Origin: Ypsolopha sequella
Taxonomy: Eukaryota; Arthropoda; Insecta; Lepidoptera; Ypsolophidae
Assembly (NCBI GenBank): GCA_934047225.1
Contig: OW203998.1
Location: forward strand, 15,453,280 to 15,517,279
Length of the DNA: 64,000 bases
Direction of reading: 5' to 3'
Part shown: piece after piece, positions 23,288 through 33,900 of the stretch
Numbering within the stretch: position 1 is the stretch's first letter
Layout of the letters: every line of letters begins with the position of its first letter
Program-made: the position numbers and the translations under genes
The notes under the pieces: generated by a model
Databases searched by the model: none
What the model was told of the DNA's origin: nothing
The model's input: the letters and a program-made list of their open reading frames with translations, nothing else

Positions 23288-23368
23288 ATGTAAATTGGTC
23301 AAAAGCGGTAGTAGCTTAGCTGGTAGGAAGCCAGACTGGTCCGGGTTTGTTATCTAAAAATAAATGTT

Positions 23369-23743
23369 TTATCTACTCCCATAAGGTAATTACAACATCA
23401 AAAGCGGTTTATAAGTACCTACATTGTTTGACCGATGTTATAATTACATTACATTATAGCACTGCGATTCTGCGCTGTGATTGGCCAAATTTATTATAAC
23501 ACCGCGAGAGAACTAATCATAAGTTATAACTCTGTGTCTTAATTTCTTAAGCCACGCCCTCTTTACTTTCTCGCTTCTAATTGGTCTCATGCATCTACAT
23601 ACATCCTATGGGCTCAGGGTATCATGACGAGTATCACTACAATATTATGACAAGTGTTCTTTTTCTCATTTTTGTGAAATTGTTTTTGATGATCGTAGAT
23701 AAAGTACTGTGTGCAAGTGGGCAGAATTAAATATTGGGACACT
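23369..23743 (-). repeat. Interspersed repeat, copy 2 of inverted pair
   Basis: Reverse-orientation copy of 7828-8215, about 70-75 % alike by eye. Shared blocks: ATCTACTCCCATAAGGTAAT at one end, TAGCACTGCGATTCTGCGCT, GTGATTGGCC, TAAGCCACGCCC, CTTTTTCTCATTTTTGTGAA, ATTGGGACACTCC at the other end. Confidence 0.65.
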
Positions 23744-24745
23744 CCTGTAAGTCTATTACGAAACCCACTTTGTTCGTTTCGTAAACAAGCACTCGTATCT
23801 AGGGTTGCCAACTTTTTTTAGAAGAAAAAAGTATATCTGATTTCAAAGAAGGTAAATAAAAAGTACGGTCCTTTAGAAAAAAGTATTCTTTATTCAAGGG
23901 AGTTCAAAGATTTTTTGAAAAAAATATCAAGGCTGCGGACGGTAGTAACTAGGAAGGCCAGACTCCATACTAACATCCTCAAATCCTTTTGTGAAACTGT
24001 ATTTTTTGTCCTCTTTTCACAAACATAAACGCACAACGCGCACAAGCCATACATTTTCCCTCGGATTTCTTTACGACTGTGTGTTCGCTGGCTGGTGTTG
24101 TCAGTTTACGTCTAATTTACTTAAAGATTGAAATAAAGTGTTTTCACGTACTTTATTTTATTGGTATTCAAAAGTATAAAGTACACAGACCCAAAATAAC
24201 GTAAGATATTTTATTTTAAAGTACGGTTGACGGTTGATCCCAATGTCTCACATTATGTCACAGTTGCACAAAATACTATTTGAACATTATGATCAGTAAC
24301 AAGTTTACCTTTTGTCAAATATACAAATTCCTTATATTTAGATAGTCATAAATAGCCATTTACTGAGAAAAGCTGCACATGCATGCCATTAGCAACGTTG
24401 TTAGTAAGGTACTTATTTGAAACTTTCCCCAAATTGGTGGCATTTATAAAATGTCATATTTCTAAAAAAGGTTCCCGATCCCTGTCACTAACATCGTCCC
24501 TTCGTAAAATTGATTTTCAATTTGTTTGAAATGTGCTCCGCGGTGCAACCTTCAATGAGGAGGTGGAATAGCGGAAAATTATCTAGTTTAAGCTGTCCTT
24601 GAAGAAACTTGGACTGGATTACTTTATATTGATATTGAAGGAAGGCGCTTTAAATAGTGACTTTCTGCAAATTGCGGGCAATTAGTTTGTGAATCTATTA
24701 AGAATCGGGTTATCGGTATAATTTATTTGGTTTATCTTTGATTAA
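23744..24745. other. Gene-free stretch
   Basis: TCTAGGGTTGCCAACTTTTT near 23800 resembles the start of a dispersed repeat, but no second end was identified. Otherwise nothing recognised. Confidence 0.4.
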
Positions 24746-24750
24746 ATAAA

Positions 24751-25045
24751 GCGGCCTGAAAGAAGATGTAGTGACTAGAATAGAAAAAAGAATGCTTCAG
24801 TGGTTTGGACATTTAGAGAAAATGAATGTAAGTAGAGTGACGAAAGAAATGTATGGTGCGCAAGTCGAAGGTAGAGCTTAAACGGGCCGTCCTATAAAGG
24901 ACGTATGCTGACCAAATTGGCGACATACTGAAGCTGGACAATGTCTAAAGTACCCGGAATATACGAGCTTGTATGACTAGATTGATTGATGAGGAACAAG
25001 CAAACAGATTTGGAAGAATCATCGTTTGAAGAAAACACCATTATA
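24751..25045 (+). pseudogene. LINE reverse-transcriptase C-terminal remnant, family 1
   Basis: The first frame reads DVVTRIEKRMLQWFGHLEKM then NVSRVTKEMYGAQVEGRA, the well-known region downstream of the palm domain in lepidopteran LINE polyproteins. It continues through a stop and frameshifts to a GRPIKD and SACMTRLID...ANRFGRI segment. The same C-terminal segment ('ACMTRLIDVEEA...DR..W.SVVSAYP') appears at 39311-39490 (+) and 46922-47075 (-), so three decayed copies of one LINE family's 3' end are in the window. Severely 5' truncated; no catalytic residues remain; non-functional. Confidence 0.8.
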
Positions 25046-25263
25046 ATTATTTATACATTTCCACTGGCAAAAATAAAAACCCTGCGATGTAATGAAGTTT
25101 ACTTATTATAGTTTTAAAGTGTCGATCATGTTTATATTGCTATGGATATAATATGTCGTTCGTAAAACTAGTGTCCAGTGAGAATTGTAACATCGTCAAA
25201 GCTATTTAAAGTGAGATTTAGAATAAGGAGGCGTCCATAAATTACGTGACGCTAATTAGGAAA

Positions 25264-25276
25264 GGGGGGGGGGGGG
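25264..25276 (+). repeat. G13 homopolymer run
   Basis: Uninterrupted guanine run; a second G14 run is at 25453-25466 on the same strand. Confidence 0.95.
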
Positions 25277-25452
25277 TGGTCATCCAGTGTCACTTTGGGT
25301 CACAAAGAGGGGAGGAGGGTCTGAAGAAATTTCACGTGACAATTTGCCATTTCATAAATGTAAGTATCTTTGTTATATAATTTGTATAATAACTAATTCG
25401 TTGATAAATTAATTTGCCTTCACTCATGATAAAAGTCCCGTGACATTACGGA

Positions 25453-25466
25453 GGGGGGGGGGGGGG
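25453..25466 (+). repeat. G14 homopolymer run
   Basis: Second guanine run inside the same miniature element. Confidence 0.95.
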
Positions 25467-25546
25467 TGTTAAGAAGATGTCACTACAGGGGGTGGGGATC
25501 AAAATTCAGCCAAATATGTGTCACGTAATTTATGAATGCCCCCTAA

Positions 25547-26324
25547 TATAGGAGTGATTACTTTAATTCTACATTATTTACATCTTTGGTGAAAACTGCG
25601 AGTCCGTGTATTTGTTTGTTTATTTTATACTAAGAAGAGCCATACAATACAATTGCCTGGAAAATTATTAGTTTGTTTTGTTTATTTCAAACTGCAAGTA
25701 TTTTTCTCAATGCAATTTTAATGGCGCAAATGCCTTTAATTTATATATTTTTCTCAGAGTAACACAAAATATTTATTTTACTTAAAAAGGCCCAAAGAAA
25801 ACTTCAACAAATCGCTGCATTATCATTTATCCTGCTCAGGCCCCAGGACAACAATAAATTTCTATTAACTTCTTGAGATGTTACTTCCATTTTATTGTCA
25901 AGTGATACGGATTAATTCAGTTGACTTATAACTGTCATACATCTGCTGTCTTACGGGGTGGGTAGGGAGTATAAAATAAAGCTTCCCTGCGATTATATTA
26001 ATACGTATAGAAAGGGGCTGGTACGGAATGATCCGGGTGGTAAGCCGGCTAAGTGGAGAGGTTAAGATAGACACGGTCTTGGAGTTAGCAATATTAAAGC
26101 TTGTATGATTTCGTCTTAAAGATTTTAATTGCTTTTGGACTGTCTGTTGTTACGATATGATTTATGAGAATAGGCATGACATTTTTTTCAAGTAGTAGCC
26201 GTACTAGATTCACCGTGTTTAGATTTTGATTTATTTTTCAAATTTTCGGCTGAGTTGCATCTGTCATGATCGCAAGATGCTTTTTATTTATTTCAAACTT
26301 TTCATTTCTTCTTTATGATCAGAA
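25547..26324. other. Gene-free stretch
   Basis: Nothing recognised. Confidence 0.4.
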
Positions 26325-26635
26325 CATAATTATAATATATATTATCGGGTCTACGGCGATAAATTTTTACCTTTTTTACGAAAAAACCATTTTTCCCACC
26401 CGACGTTTCGAGACAATTGCATTGTCTCGTGGTCTACGGGAAACTGGCAGGTATGGCGAGGCGCAGTGATGAGATGCAGGTGACGACCGAAATATTTTCC
26501 TTTTACCCTCATAAACACTTTAGTCTTTAAAATTAATTGTTATCTGATTCACGCACGGCACAAAAATTGGTCGCGGTAGACCCGATAATAGATATTATAA
26601 TGTGTACGAAACGCGAGAGTTTAAAGTTATAACAG
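26325..26635. mobile_element. Inverted-repeat element with TTATCGGGTCTACCGCGA ends
   Basis: TATTATCGGGTCTACGGCGA at 26340 pairs with GTCGCGGTAGACCCGATAAT at 26568; the match extends outward into ATTATAATAT on both sides. An internal dyad GAGACAATTGCATTGTCTC follows a CCCGACGTTTC block, as in dispersed lepidopteran repeats. The right flank GAAACGCGAGAGTTTAAAGT is shared with a deleted copy at 50692-50760, so the element may extend to about 26635. The ORF at 26266-26469 crosses its left border and is not regarded as real. Confidence 0.65.
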
Positions 26636-27705
26636 AACAATTTCTGTTTAATACAAAAATACTCTAGCAAATTGTGCGTACGGTTAGCAGTTTACAAGTG
26701 TATGTATGTATGTATTTTTATTTTAAGTAGGTATGTTTGAGCAGCCATCTCTAAGTCAAACATTTATATACATGTTGACTCGAATTTTGATCTTTCGTCT
26801 GTTAAGTCAGAGATAAATAAAGTCTGTATAAAAGGAACATTTAGAGTTAAGACGCTATGTTTATTAATGAGATTTTACTGCATCTACATAAATAATAAGT
26901 AGATGGGACACGCAAAAATATTCTATATATCAGTAGATGTCAACAAGACTATATTTTCTTGACTAAGATAGAGTGGTATAGAAACCGTTTTCACAAAGGT
27001 CTAAACACAAACAAAATAAATAAATTTGGTACCCTTCCCGGATAAAATTCGCATCGAACGATTTTCAATGCATTCGAAATTGACCGCGATCTTTACAAGC
27101 GGACCTTTTCTGACCCTCGCTGCACCTATTCTCAAAGTAGATCGATAGAACAAACTTATTGTAGCAGAATAGGCGTCCTGCGGAGGCTGGTATTCCGTGA
27201 TTAATTTCGAATGATATTTGATATGTTCATCTGACGGGCCGAAGGGGAGAATAGACAAATGGGTAGATTTTCATGTCTTGAGGTCGAACACGGGTCACGA
27301 TTAAACGTCTTTCCCATTTTACCTAGCGTATCGGATTAATTTTCCATTAAGGGCGATATTTGGGATGCAAGCGCCGGCAAACTCTGTGAATGACGTGTGC
27401 CATATCGGGGTAGGTACTGTGAAATAGGGGTTTGGCTTTGAAATTTGAACCCATTTACTTAATATTTAACAAAATAATTCGGCATTATAAAAGCTTTGTT
27501 TTAAGCGTCATCACTTTTATGGCTCTGACTCAAAGCTTTCTTGTTATGATTTTCTGCTTATAAGTCTTTTCTAAGGAAGCTGAAAAATCGGTTAATGATC
27601 TTTGCGCATTTTGTACTGGACCCAGTACCACGAAACGCAGTGATTTGTTTCAAGCAATAAAGATCATATGGCGAGATATTACGTGTCGTTTTCTTTTGAC
27701 GCGTA
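26636..27705. other. Gene-free stretch
   Basis: No gene recognised. A moderately GC-rich patch at 27030-27260 and GGATTAATTTTCCATTA at 27331 (homeodomain-type TAAT sites) are the only features noted. Confidence 0.4.
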
Positions 27706-27841
27706 CAGTGCTACAAGGATCTTTTGGCGCGTGAACGACAGTGGCAGAGGAGCGCAACTGCGAAACAAGGTATACGATAGCAGCGTTAGTTCCGATTTTG
27801 ACCACGACCAATCCACGCGCCAAAAGAGCCTTGTTGCACTT
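27706..27841. mobile_element. 136-bp TA-flanked MITE
   Basis: TA on both sides (27704-27705, 27842-27843). Inverted ends CAGTGCTACAAGGATCTTTT and, on the complement, AAGTGCAACAAGGCTCTTTT, continuing into GGCGCGTG; about 27 bp with four mismatches. No coding role: the ORF spanning 27668-27892 simply reads through it. Confidence 0.8.
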
Positions 27842-27924
27842 TACACTCCTAGAAACAGACTTTTAGATATTCACTTAAATATAAATAAATAAAATATTTT
27901 TTATTTAATTAAACAGGTTTACAT

Positions 27925-29050
27925 CGGTAGCGGCTGATGTCTCTTTTTAAGTTTATGAGTAAGCGTTAGGGAGCGTGTGTGAATGTGTGTGATTATTACA
28001 ATCAATGTAGGTTCCATGATTTCCAAAATATCTTCTATCTCATCATATGATTTTGGTTCCAACCATGAAGAAATAGTTTTCTTGCAATCGTAAAATTTTT
28101 TGGGATATATGTATATCTAATTCTTTGTTCAGTACATTGCACAGATAAGCCGCACGTCTGTTGTACTGTCATGTAGCGGAGGTCGTGTTTGTTTAAGAAC
28201 CTTCACAGCATTGTTTTTCCTTCTTCTGTTAGTCATGTCAGGGAAAAATGGCAAGTTCTTTTGTAGTTTTAGCACTGTATTTAAACTAAATTTAGTTTCT
28301 TAACTGAAACCAGCTTAGACGGTTGACAAAAAGTATCAGTAGAGAATCCTTTTTTTTTAATACATGACCTAAATCAAACTACGTTGAGTCCATTCTACCA
28401 CAAGGAACTTAGTTTCCCCCCCCCCAACCTAAATAGAAATATAATATGTAATGATAGACTATACAAGTGCTACATATTATTATATTTCTTTGAGAAGATC
28501 CCTAGTGGTCTTTCTCGGGCCGTCAACTACTTTTGGCACCACACATCTTAGAAGTTTGAAAATCCAAGTTAATTTCCGGATTTTTGATGTCACATGTTGA
28601 AGATGTGTATACCATGATAGTTATACTGGTTCAGGATGATACCAAGATATTTAGTTTTCGCGACCTTTTGTATACTCTTTTGTATGTATCGACTTTTTTC
28701 AGCACTATCCTGGACAAAAGCCCAAGAGTCATCAGTGAAAACGACGGCGATGTCATCAGCTAAGAGAAGAAGTTAGCGTTTTAGATCTGGGTATTACATA
28801 AATTAATATTTATTAAAAATAGGGTTAGACCAAGAACACTACCCTGAGGCACACCGATTGACACCACTTCACTTCCACTAGTGTAGCTGTCCAGGATTAC
28901 CATTTGATGTCGTTCTGATAGATAATATGTGAACAAGAGGAGAGGGGTTCCTCTGATACTTATCATTTTAAGCTTGTACAAAGATAGGGAAAGAATATCA
29001 AATGCCTTCTTTACACGGGCCCTAATCAAGGAACAAAATATTTCGGACAC
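27925..29050 (-). pseudogene. Decayed LINE reverse transcriptase (Jockey/CR1-like)
   Basis: On the minus strand the longest frame (29050-28781) reads VKKAFDILS...KMISIRGTPLLLFTYYLSER, then VVSIGVPQGSVLGLTLFLI, the palm and GVPQGSVLG motif of non-LTR reverse transcriptases. After a stop and frameshift, LLADDIAVVF supplies the catalytic ADD at about 28755, followed by KTKYLGIILN. Further shifted frames give KIRKLTWIFKLLRCVVPKV and a C-terminal SYDEIEDILEIMEPTL...KKRHQPLPM ending near 27926. The endonuclease and N-terminal fingers are missing. At least four frame changes or stops make it inactive. The AT-rich 3' tail lies near 27885-27910. Confidence 0.85.
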
Positions 29051-29273
29051 GTATTATGACTTTTTTTTTTTGGGAAAATGATACATGACATTTCTCCCCC
29101 TCCTCTCCTCTTCTACCCCGGCCTTCTCCTCTAGACCAAGACGCCATTTTGTTTGTTTGTTGTCAAAGAGCATTTGTTGTCGTTGAGAATATCGAGAAAT
29201 TGGCGTAAAAATATTTTTTCGTGCCATTTACGTTAAATACTTACTGTTTCTCTGTGACATTGTGATTGTAGGA

Positions 29274-30746
29274 ATGCGTTATGATAAGTGTTGTGTGCCG
29301 GGATGCAATAATACACGAAAGGACGTTAAATTGCATAAATTCCCAAATTCTGAGAGAAGACTCAAAATACAAATGGAAATCACGTCTTTTGGACGATGCT
29401 TACACAGCATTATTTACTGCTAAAGAAATAACCAGTCCATCAACCAGCCAACCAGTTCATTCTGGTAAGAATGACTAGTAAGAATAAACTTGCTACCTAC
29501 TTATTATGTGTAGTATTAATAGGTATCTCATTTTAACACTAATATTCATTGTTATCTTTATATGTCCACAGAGAATTATTATCCAACAGCTGATCATAGC
29601 TATGCCAGGAAGAGGCACAATGAACATTCATATGCCGCGTCAAATCATGAACAACCTCCACAAAAAAAAAACTATTCATACCATGGGAACTTCAACAGGT
29701 ACCTACCTACTTACATTTATTTTGGTCAGAGTAATTGTTGTTGGTGCTAATCTTGTTATACAGTGACAGTGGATTAACTAATCCAGGCATTTTGTATTGA
29801 AATTGTAATTGTGTTAAGTATCACAGCGATTGGTGAATATGCACATATAGGGATAAAGAATTGCATGGGGAGCAGCAGCAGGCTTTTGAGAGAGTATGTA
29901 TCTCTCATTCTCTCTTACACTCTCTGTACAAAATAAGCTTACCTCCGTTCCCTGTTCCGCAATGGTATGGGTGAAGACGGACTTATGCGGCTTATGAATT
30001 AATATACATTAATTTATGTGAGCTAAGCCACCTTGTTTATATTATAGTGCTGGCTGAACTGAAGATGTTAAGAAGTTTTATAATTTTTAGATCACACCAT
30101 TATAAGCACTTGAGCCTGCTCAATTTGAACCGAGTGTGACTTCTATTGAAACTCCTCCAATTATGAAGAACCAAAAAGGTGTTACAAGTTTTCAACACGA
30201 TTATCGATATTCAGGTATAGTTAAATTGACTTATTATATTTAAAATCTTTATACTATATTATATAGCATTATTATATTTATCATGTAGGTTTTTTCATGT
30301 GCTTGTTTCTTAATTAAGAGCACTCACCCGAACTCCCCATTTGCACTGTTCCCTGATGATATACTTATTGATTAATATTATAATTAAATATTTGATTTTT
30401 TACTTGTTTCTATCCTTTCGAAAATTTTAAGTTCACAATTTTTCATGCCGTCAGGTTTTTGTTTTTTTGAATATTTTTTCATTTCTTGTGGTTTATTTGT
30501 TATCTTTTGTGTATTATTGTTGCGTGTGTAAATAAATAAAATTATAATTTATTAACAATTTTCAATTATTTTCAGAACCCTCAACATCAAAATCATTGGA
30601 AATAACAGTCAGACTGGCAAATTTTAGCTGGTGTAATGTCATTCATTAACAAAATATTAAGAGGCGCAGATGTATTTCGTTTGGAAAATGTCAAAAACTT
30701 GCAGCATATGCAAGCAAAAGCTTTACTTAAATATAAAATTAAAAAG
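29274..30746 (+). pseudogene. Four-exon remnant with THAP-like N-terminus
   Basis: The frame from ATG 29274 reads MRYDKCCVPGCNNTRKDVKL then HKFPNSERRLK, the start of a THAP-type zinc finger (CxxxC, later FP). One base out of frame it continues YKWKSRLLDDAYTALF...PSTSQPVHS to a GTAAGA donor at 29465. Candidate exons with matching splice signals are 29274-29464, 29572-29698, 30091-30214 and 30576-30746. Exon 1 to exon 2 (second G of the split codon plus AG) and exon 3 to exon 4 (G plus AA) join in phase. Damage: a frameshift in exon 1, a probable indel in the A10 run of exon 2, a TAA in exon 3 and a frameshift in exon 4. The distal C-x2-H pair of THAP is not visible. THAP domains bind DNA and occur in P-element transposases and host factors; which this was is unknown. 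Confidence 0.55.
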
Positions 30747-30801
30747 GTAATAAAATAGATAAAGATTTGTTTTATTTCGTATCTAATTTTGTTTCATTTA
30801 A

Positions 30802-30865
30802 GGACTAAAATGCACAAAAGTAGGAAAAATCGTAAGGTTTTCCAACTTTTGTGCAATTTTAGTCC
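30802..30865 (+). repeat. 64-nt near-perfect hairpin
   Basis: GGACTAAAATGCACAAAAGT on the left arm pairs with ACTTTTGTGCAATTTTAGTC on the right, arms about 27 bp with one or two mismatches and a 9-10 nt loop. Weaker flanking pairing (TTTCGTAT / ATAACGAAAG) extends it. It could be a tiny MITE or a pre-miRNA-like fold; nothing in the sequence decides. Confidence 0.7.
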
Positions 30866-33855
30866 TATGAATAACGAAAGGTCTGCCTCCCTGCATTTTT
30901 TTTAAGATGGCTGTTTAGAGTTGGTGTCTTGGCCTACACAATAAGATGTGAATAATAAAAAAAGTGATATATCGTTTTCCCCCAGCCAATCAGGAGGCAG
31001 AAGACGTGTCTGAGGTTAACTACAGGCGAGAGGGCTATCTGATACGTAGTATCCCTCTATAATTTGTGCTTCTTTAGGTCTAGGAATACTGACATATGAT
31101 TCCAGTCATAGACAAAACAGCCTGGCAAAAAGGTTTAGAAAAGTAAAGTTGAAATACGGCTATTGTTAAATTCTATTTTTGTATTTTACTCTTAACTTTT
31201 TTGCCAAGCTATAGAACATTTTCATAAAACAGGAATACTGGCTGCTACTCAACAAATTCTGCAAGCGCTAAGTCGAAAAAAGAAAACTCGTTCATGAAAA
31301 AACAAATGAATACGAAATTCGAAAAACAAATGGTGGCGTCTTCTAAGCCGTATACATTATGTTTCATATTTTTCCTTAACTTGGATGATACGAGATGAGG
31401 CGTTACATGAAAATTTTAAAACCCTTCGAAAGAAGACTCGCTTCTTTTGTATTGTCTGTCTGATAAGCTGTGGCAGATGCCAGAATACAGAATTTTTATT
31501 TGTTTCACAAATGACATGATACGTGAGGCTAGTAAGACTTCCTTTTTTATTCACTTATTGATTCAATCGCTATCTACAGTGAGTGGACTGTATAGAATTC
31601 CATTAAACGAATTAAATAAATACTAAATAATAATAAAATATTAGTGTTTTCTACCATTGCCACTCAAAAATCGATAGTTTACCCATAACAGTAAATAAAA
31701 CGCTGTTTGTCTCCCTACTATTACGAAATGTATATCATTACATCGTTTTTTAGCATCGAAAAAATAATGTAGGTGCTTATAAAACCGTTTTTGATGGTAT
31801 TATTACCTTAATGTACTATATAGATACAGGGATTTTGTGACCGCGTTAGAAATCAATATTTTGTTGCGATTATTGTTTTCGTTTTAACTGTTATAGTCCA
31901 AATCCATCATCATTTTCTGCTGTTACACGGCCAGTATATCGATCTTGTATAAAAATTACAAAAACATACTATTAGGACTAGATTTCCAAACTGATAATTT
32001 ACTTTCATCGGTACTACTTATTTTATATTTATTTATGTTCATAGTATTTTTAATTATGGTTTATTGATCCAATCCGTAGTCTAGTAGTATCAATCCCGCA
32101 GGGTCACTTGTATTCAGTCTGCATGAAAGTACTTTTATAAAATGTGGGTTCTTATTTGTTCTTACCACCCATCACGCGGAGAGGTAATATTTGTCTGAAA
32201 AACGCAAGTAGTGCCTCATATTTGACTTTCACTTCACAGTCCATACACAGAAACATCTCTGACGCCTCTACGTAATACAGTGTTTTATTGATATCAGATT
32301 TCATAACCTTGCCAGTAAAAAAATAATTTACAAGTTTCCACTACATTCAAAACAACCAACATCTTCCGCAGAGCGAGACGATTATATAATAACGCGCCAA
32401 GTGTCTCATAATAAGCAAGGAGACTATAATAAAACGAAGAACGAAGGAGAGCGAAAAACGTATCGCTATCCTGGGCGAGACGAACGTCTGGGCGGCGGAG
32501 TGGCGTAGAGACGTAACTGACACAGAAGAATATTTTATTTACATATCTACAAGATAAGCGCGATGTTTTGTTTAGACTATTTATATAACGCTAGGCAACA
32601 CCTCTCTACATATTTGTTATTCGTAAACGGTTTTGAGCGGTTGCGATGCCAGTAATTTTGAATAAAACATTATTAGTAGAATATACAATTATATCATTTA
32701 AATGTTACGAAAGTTAATTAATATAAATACGTCTTGTAAAAATTTTTTAGAAAATAAACCACGTAGTATACTACACAAAATTTTGAAGTGCATGTCTGTT
32801 TAATATCACAAATACAAAGTTTACATAATTTTACATAAGAACGAAGGAGAATTTTCTCGTAAACGTATTGTTTTATTTAAAGTTATCTATATGAATGTAA
32901 CAGGACGGGTTTATGAGCTGCCCCGTTCTGAAACTGTAAAAGTAATAACTGTTACAAAGATAGTTAATTTGTTACTCGTAAGCTTTGCTTCAAATATCAG
33001 CTACTTGCGAGGTGATGCAACATTGTTTAAGTATCAAGATTTTTAGGACTTGTTTGTTCTTCGTTGGTTAAAAGAGGAAGAATATATTTGACAAAAAAAA
33101 TTGGTTTCATTATTTAATTTTTTTTTGTGTTAATATAATGATTACCATTGTGTATAATAGGATGCGGTTATGCAGATATGTATGCGGTTATATTAAATAC
33201 CAGATATGTCTGGTTAAAATTGGCCGATTTTAGGGTTAGTAAATATGACTATATAAATCTTTTGCTAGATTTAAAAGATTTTTATTTGATCAAATATGAA
33301 GAGCAATTTTCTTGAAAAGTTTAAAGTTCAAAGATGCAAAGTTAGAAAGATGTCACAGAAAGAATTTTAACTTTCAAAATATGATGGGAACGTCAACGGT
33401 TTTCTTATTCCTTTGAATTTCCCGCTTTTCTAATTTAACATTTTAGTTGAGAAGTGATTTCGTCTTCCTTCCTAGATACTTCTTTTGTCGCTGTTGAACA
33501 TCTTTATGAATATCTTATTATGAACCTAAATTGAGGAGCTTACCTACTTGTTATTTGCTTTGTAGAGAATTTAACTTGCACAAGTTTCTGTTCCTAAAGT
33601 AAATTTAATTAAATTGTATTTCATATAATAAGATCTCAAAATGTTATTAAATTACGAGTGTATTTTGTTTTTGGTTAACGATTCAATGAAATTAGACTTT
33701 TAGACAAATAAAAAGGAACCTACAGGAAAAAACAATTTTCATGCTCATCAAAAGTTGAGAGCGGCCATCAGCACGGTGATATCTTATTTCGCGGGTATGT
33801 TGAATCACGGTGACTTTTAAAATGTCAATCTGGAGCACCATCAAAGAGCGTCATT
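30866..33855. other. Gene-free stretch
   Basis: About 3 kb with no recognised gene or element. A possible splice acceptor and short frame (AAACAGGAATACTGGCTGCT) near 31230 might belong to the upstream remnant but leads nowhere. GAACGAAGGAGA occurs at 32440 and 32840. Confidence 0.4.
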
Positions 33856-33900
33856 ACACGCGTCGCGTATATTACGTCGACGTGATGACGTCATTACTTA
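33856..33900. promoter_or_regulatory. CRE-like cluster
   Basis: Within 45 bp: TACGTCGACGTGA and a perfect TGACGTCA palindrome at 33886-33893. CRE/bZIP-type sites; regulatory role is inference. Confidence 0.3.

Larger units (their letters stand above)
25227..25543. mobile_element. PIF/Harbinger-like miniature element
   Basis: 317 bp flanked by TAA on both sides (25224-25226, 25544-25546). Ends are GGAGGCGTCCATAAATTACG and, on the complement, GGGGGCATTCATAAATTACG, about 24 bp with four mismatches. A 3-bp TWA duplication fits PIF/Harbinger. No transposase. Just inside each end lies a long G run (25264-25276 and 25453-25466) followed by GTCAC-type sequence, arranged as direct rather than inverted blocks. 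Confidence 0.72.

Noticed and set aside
27668..27892. 74-codon ORF with basic composition
   Set aside because: Its centre is the 136-bp MITE with TA duplication; the frame is fortuitous.
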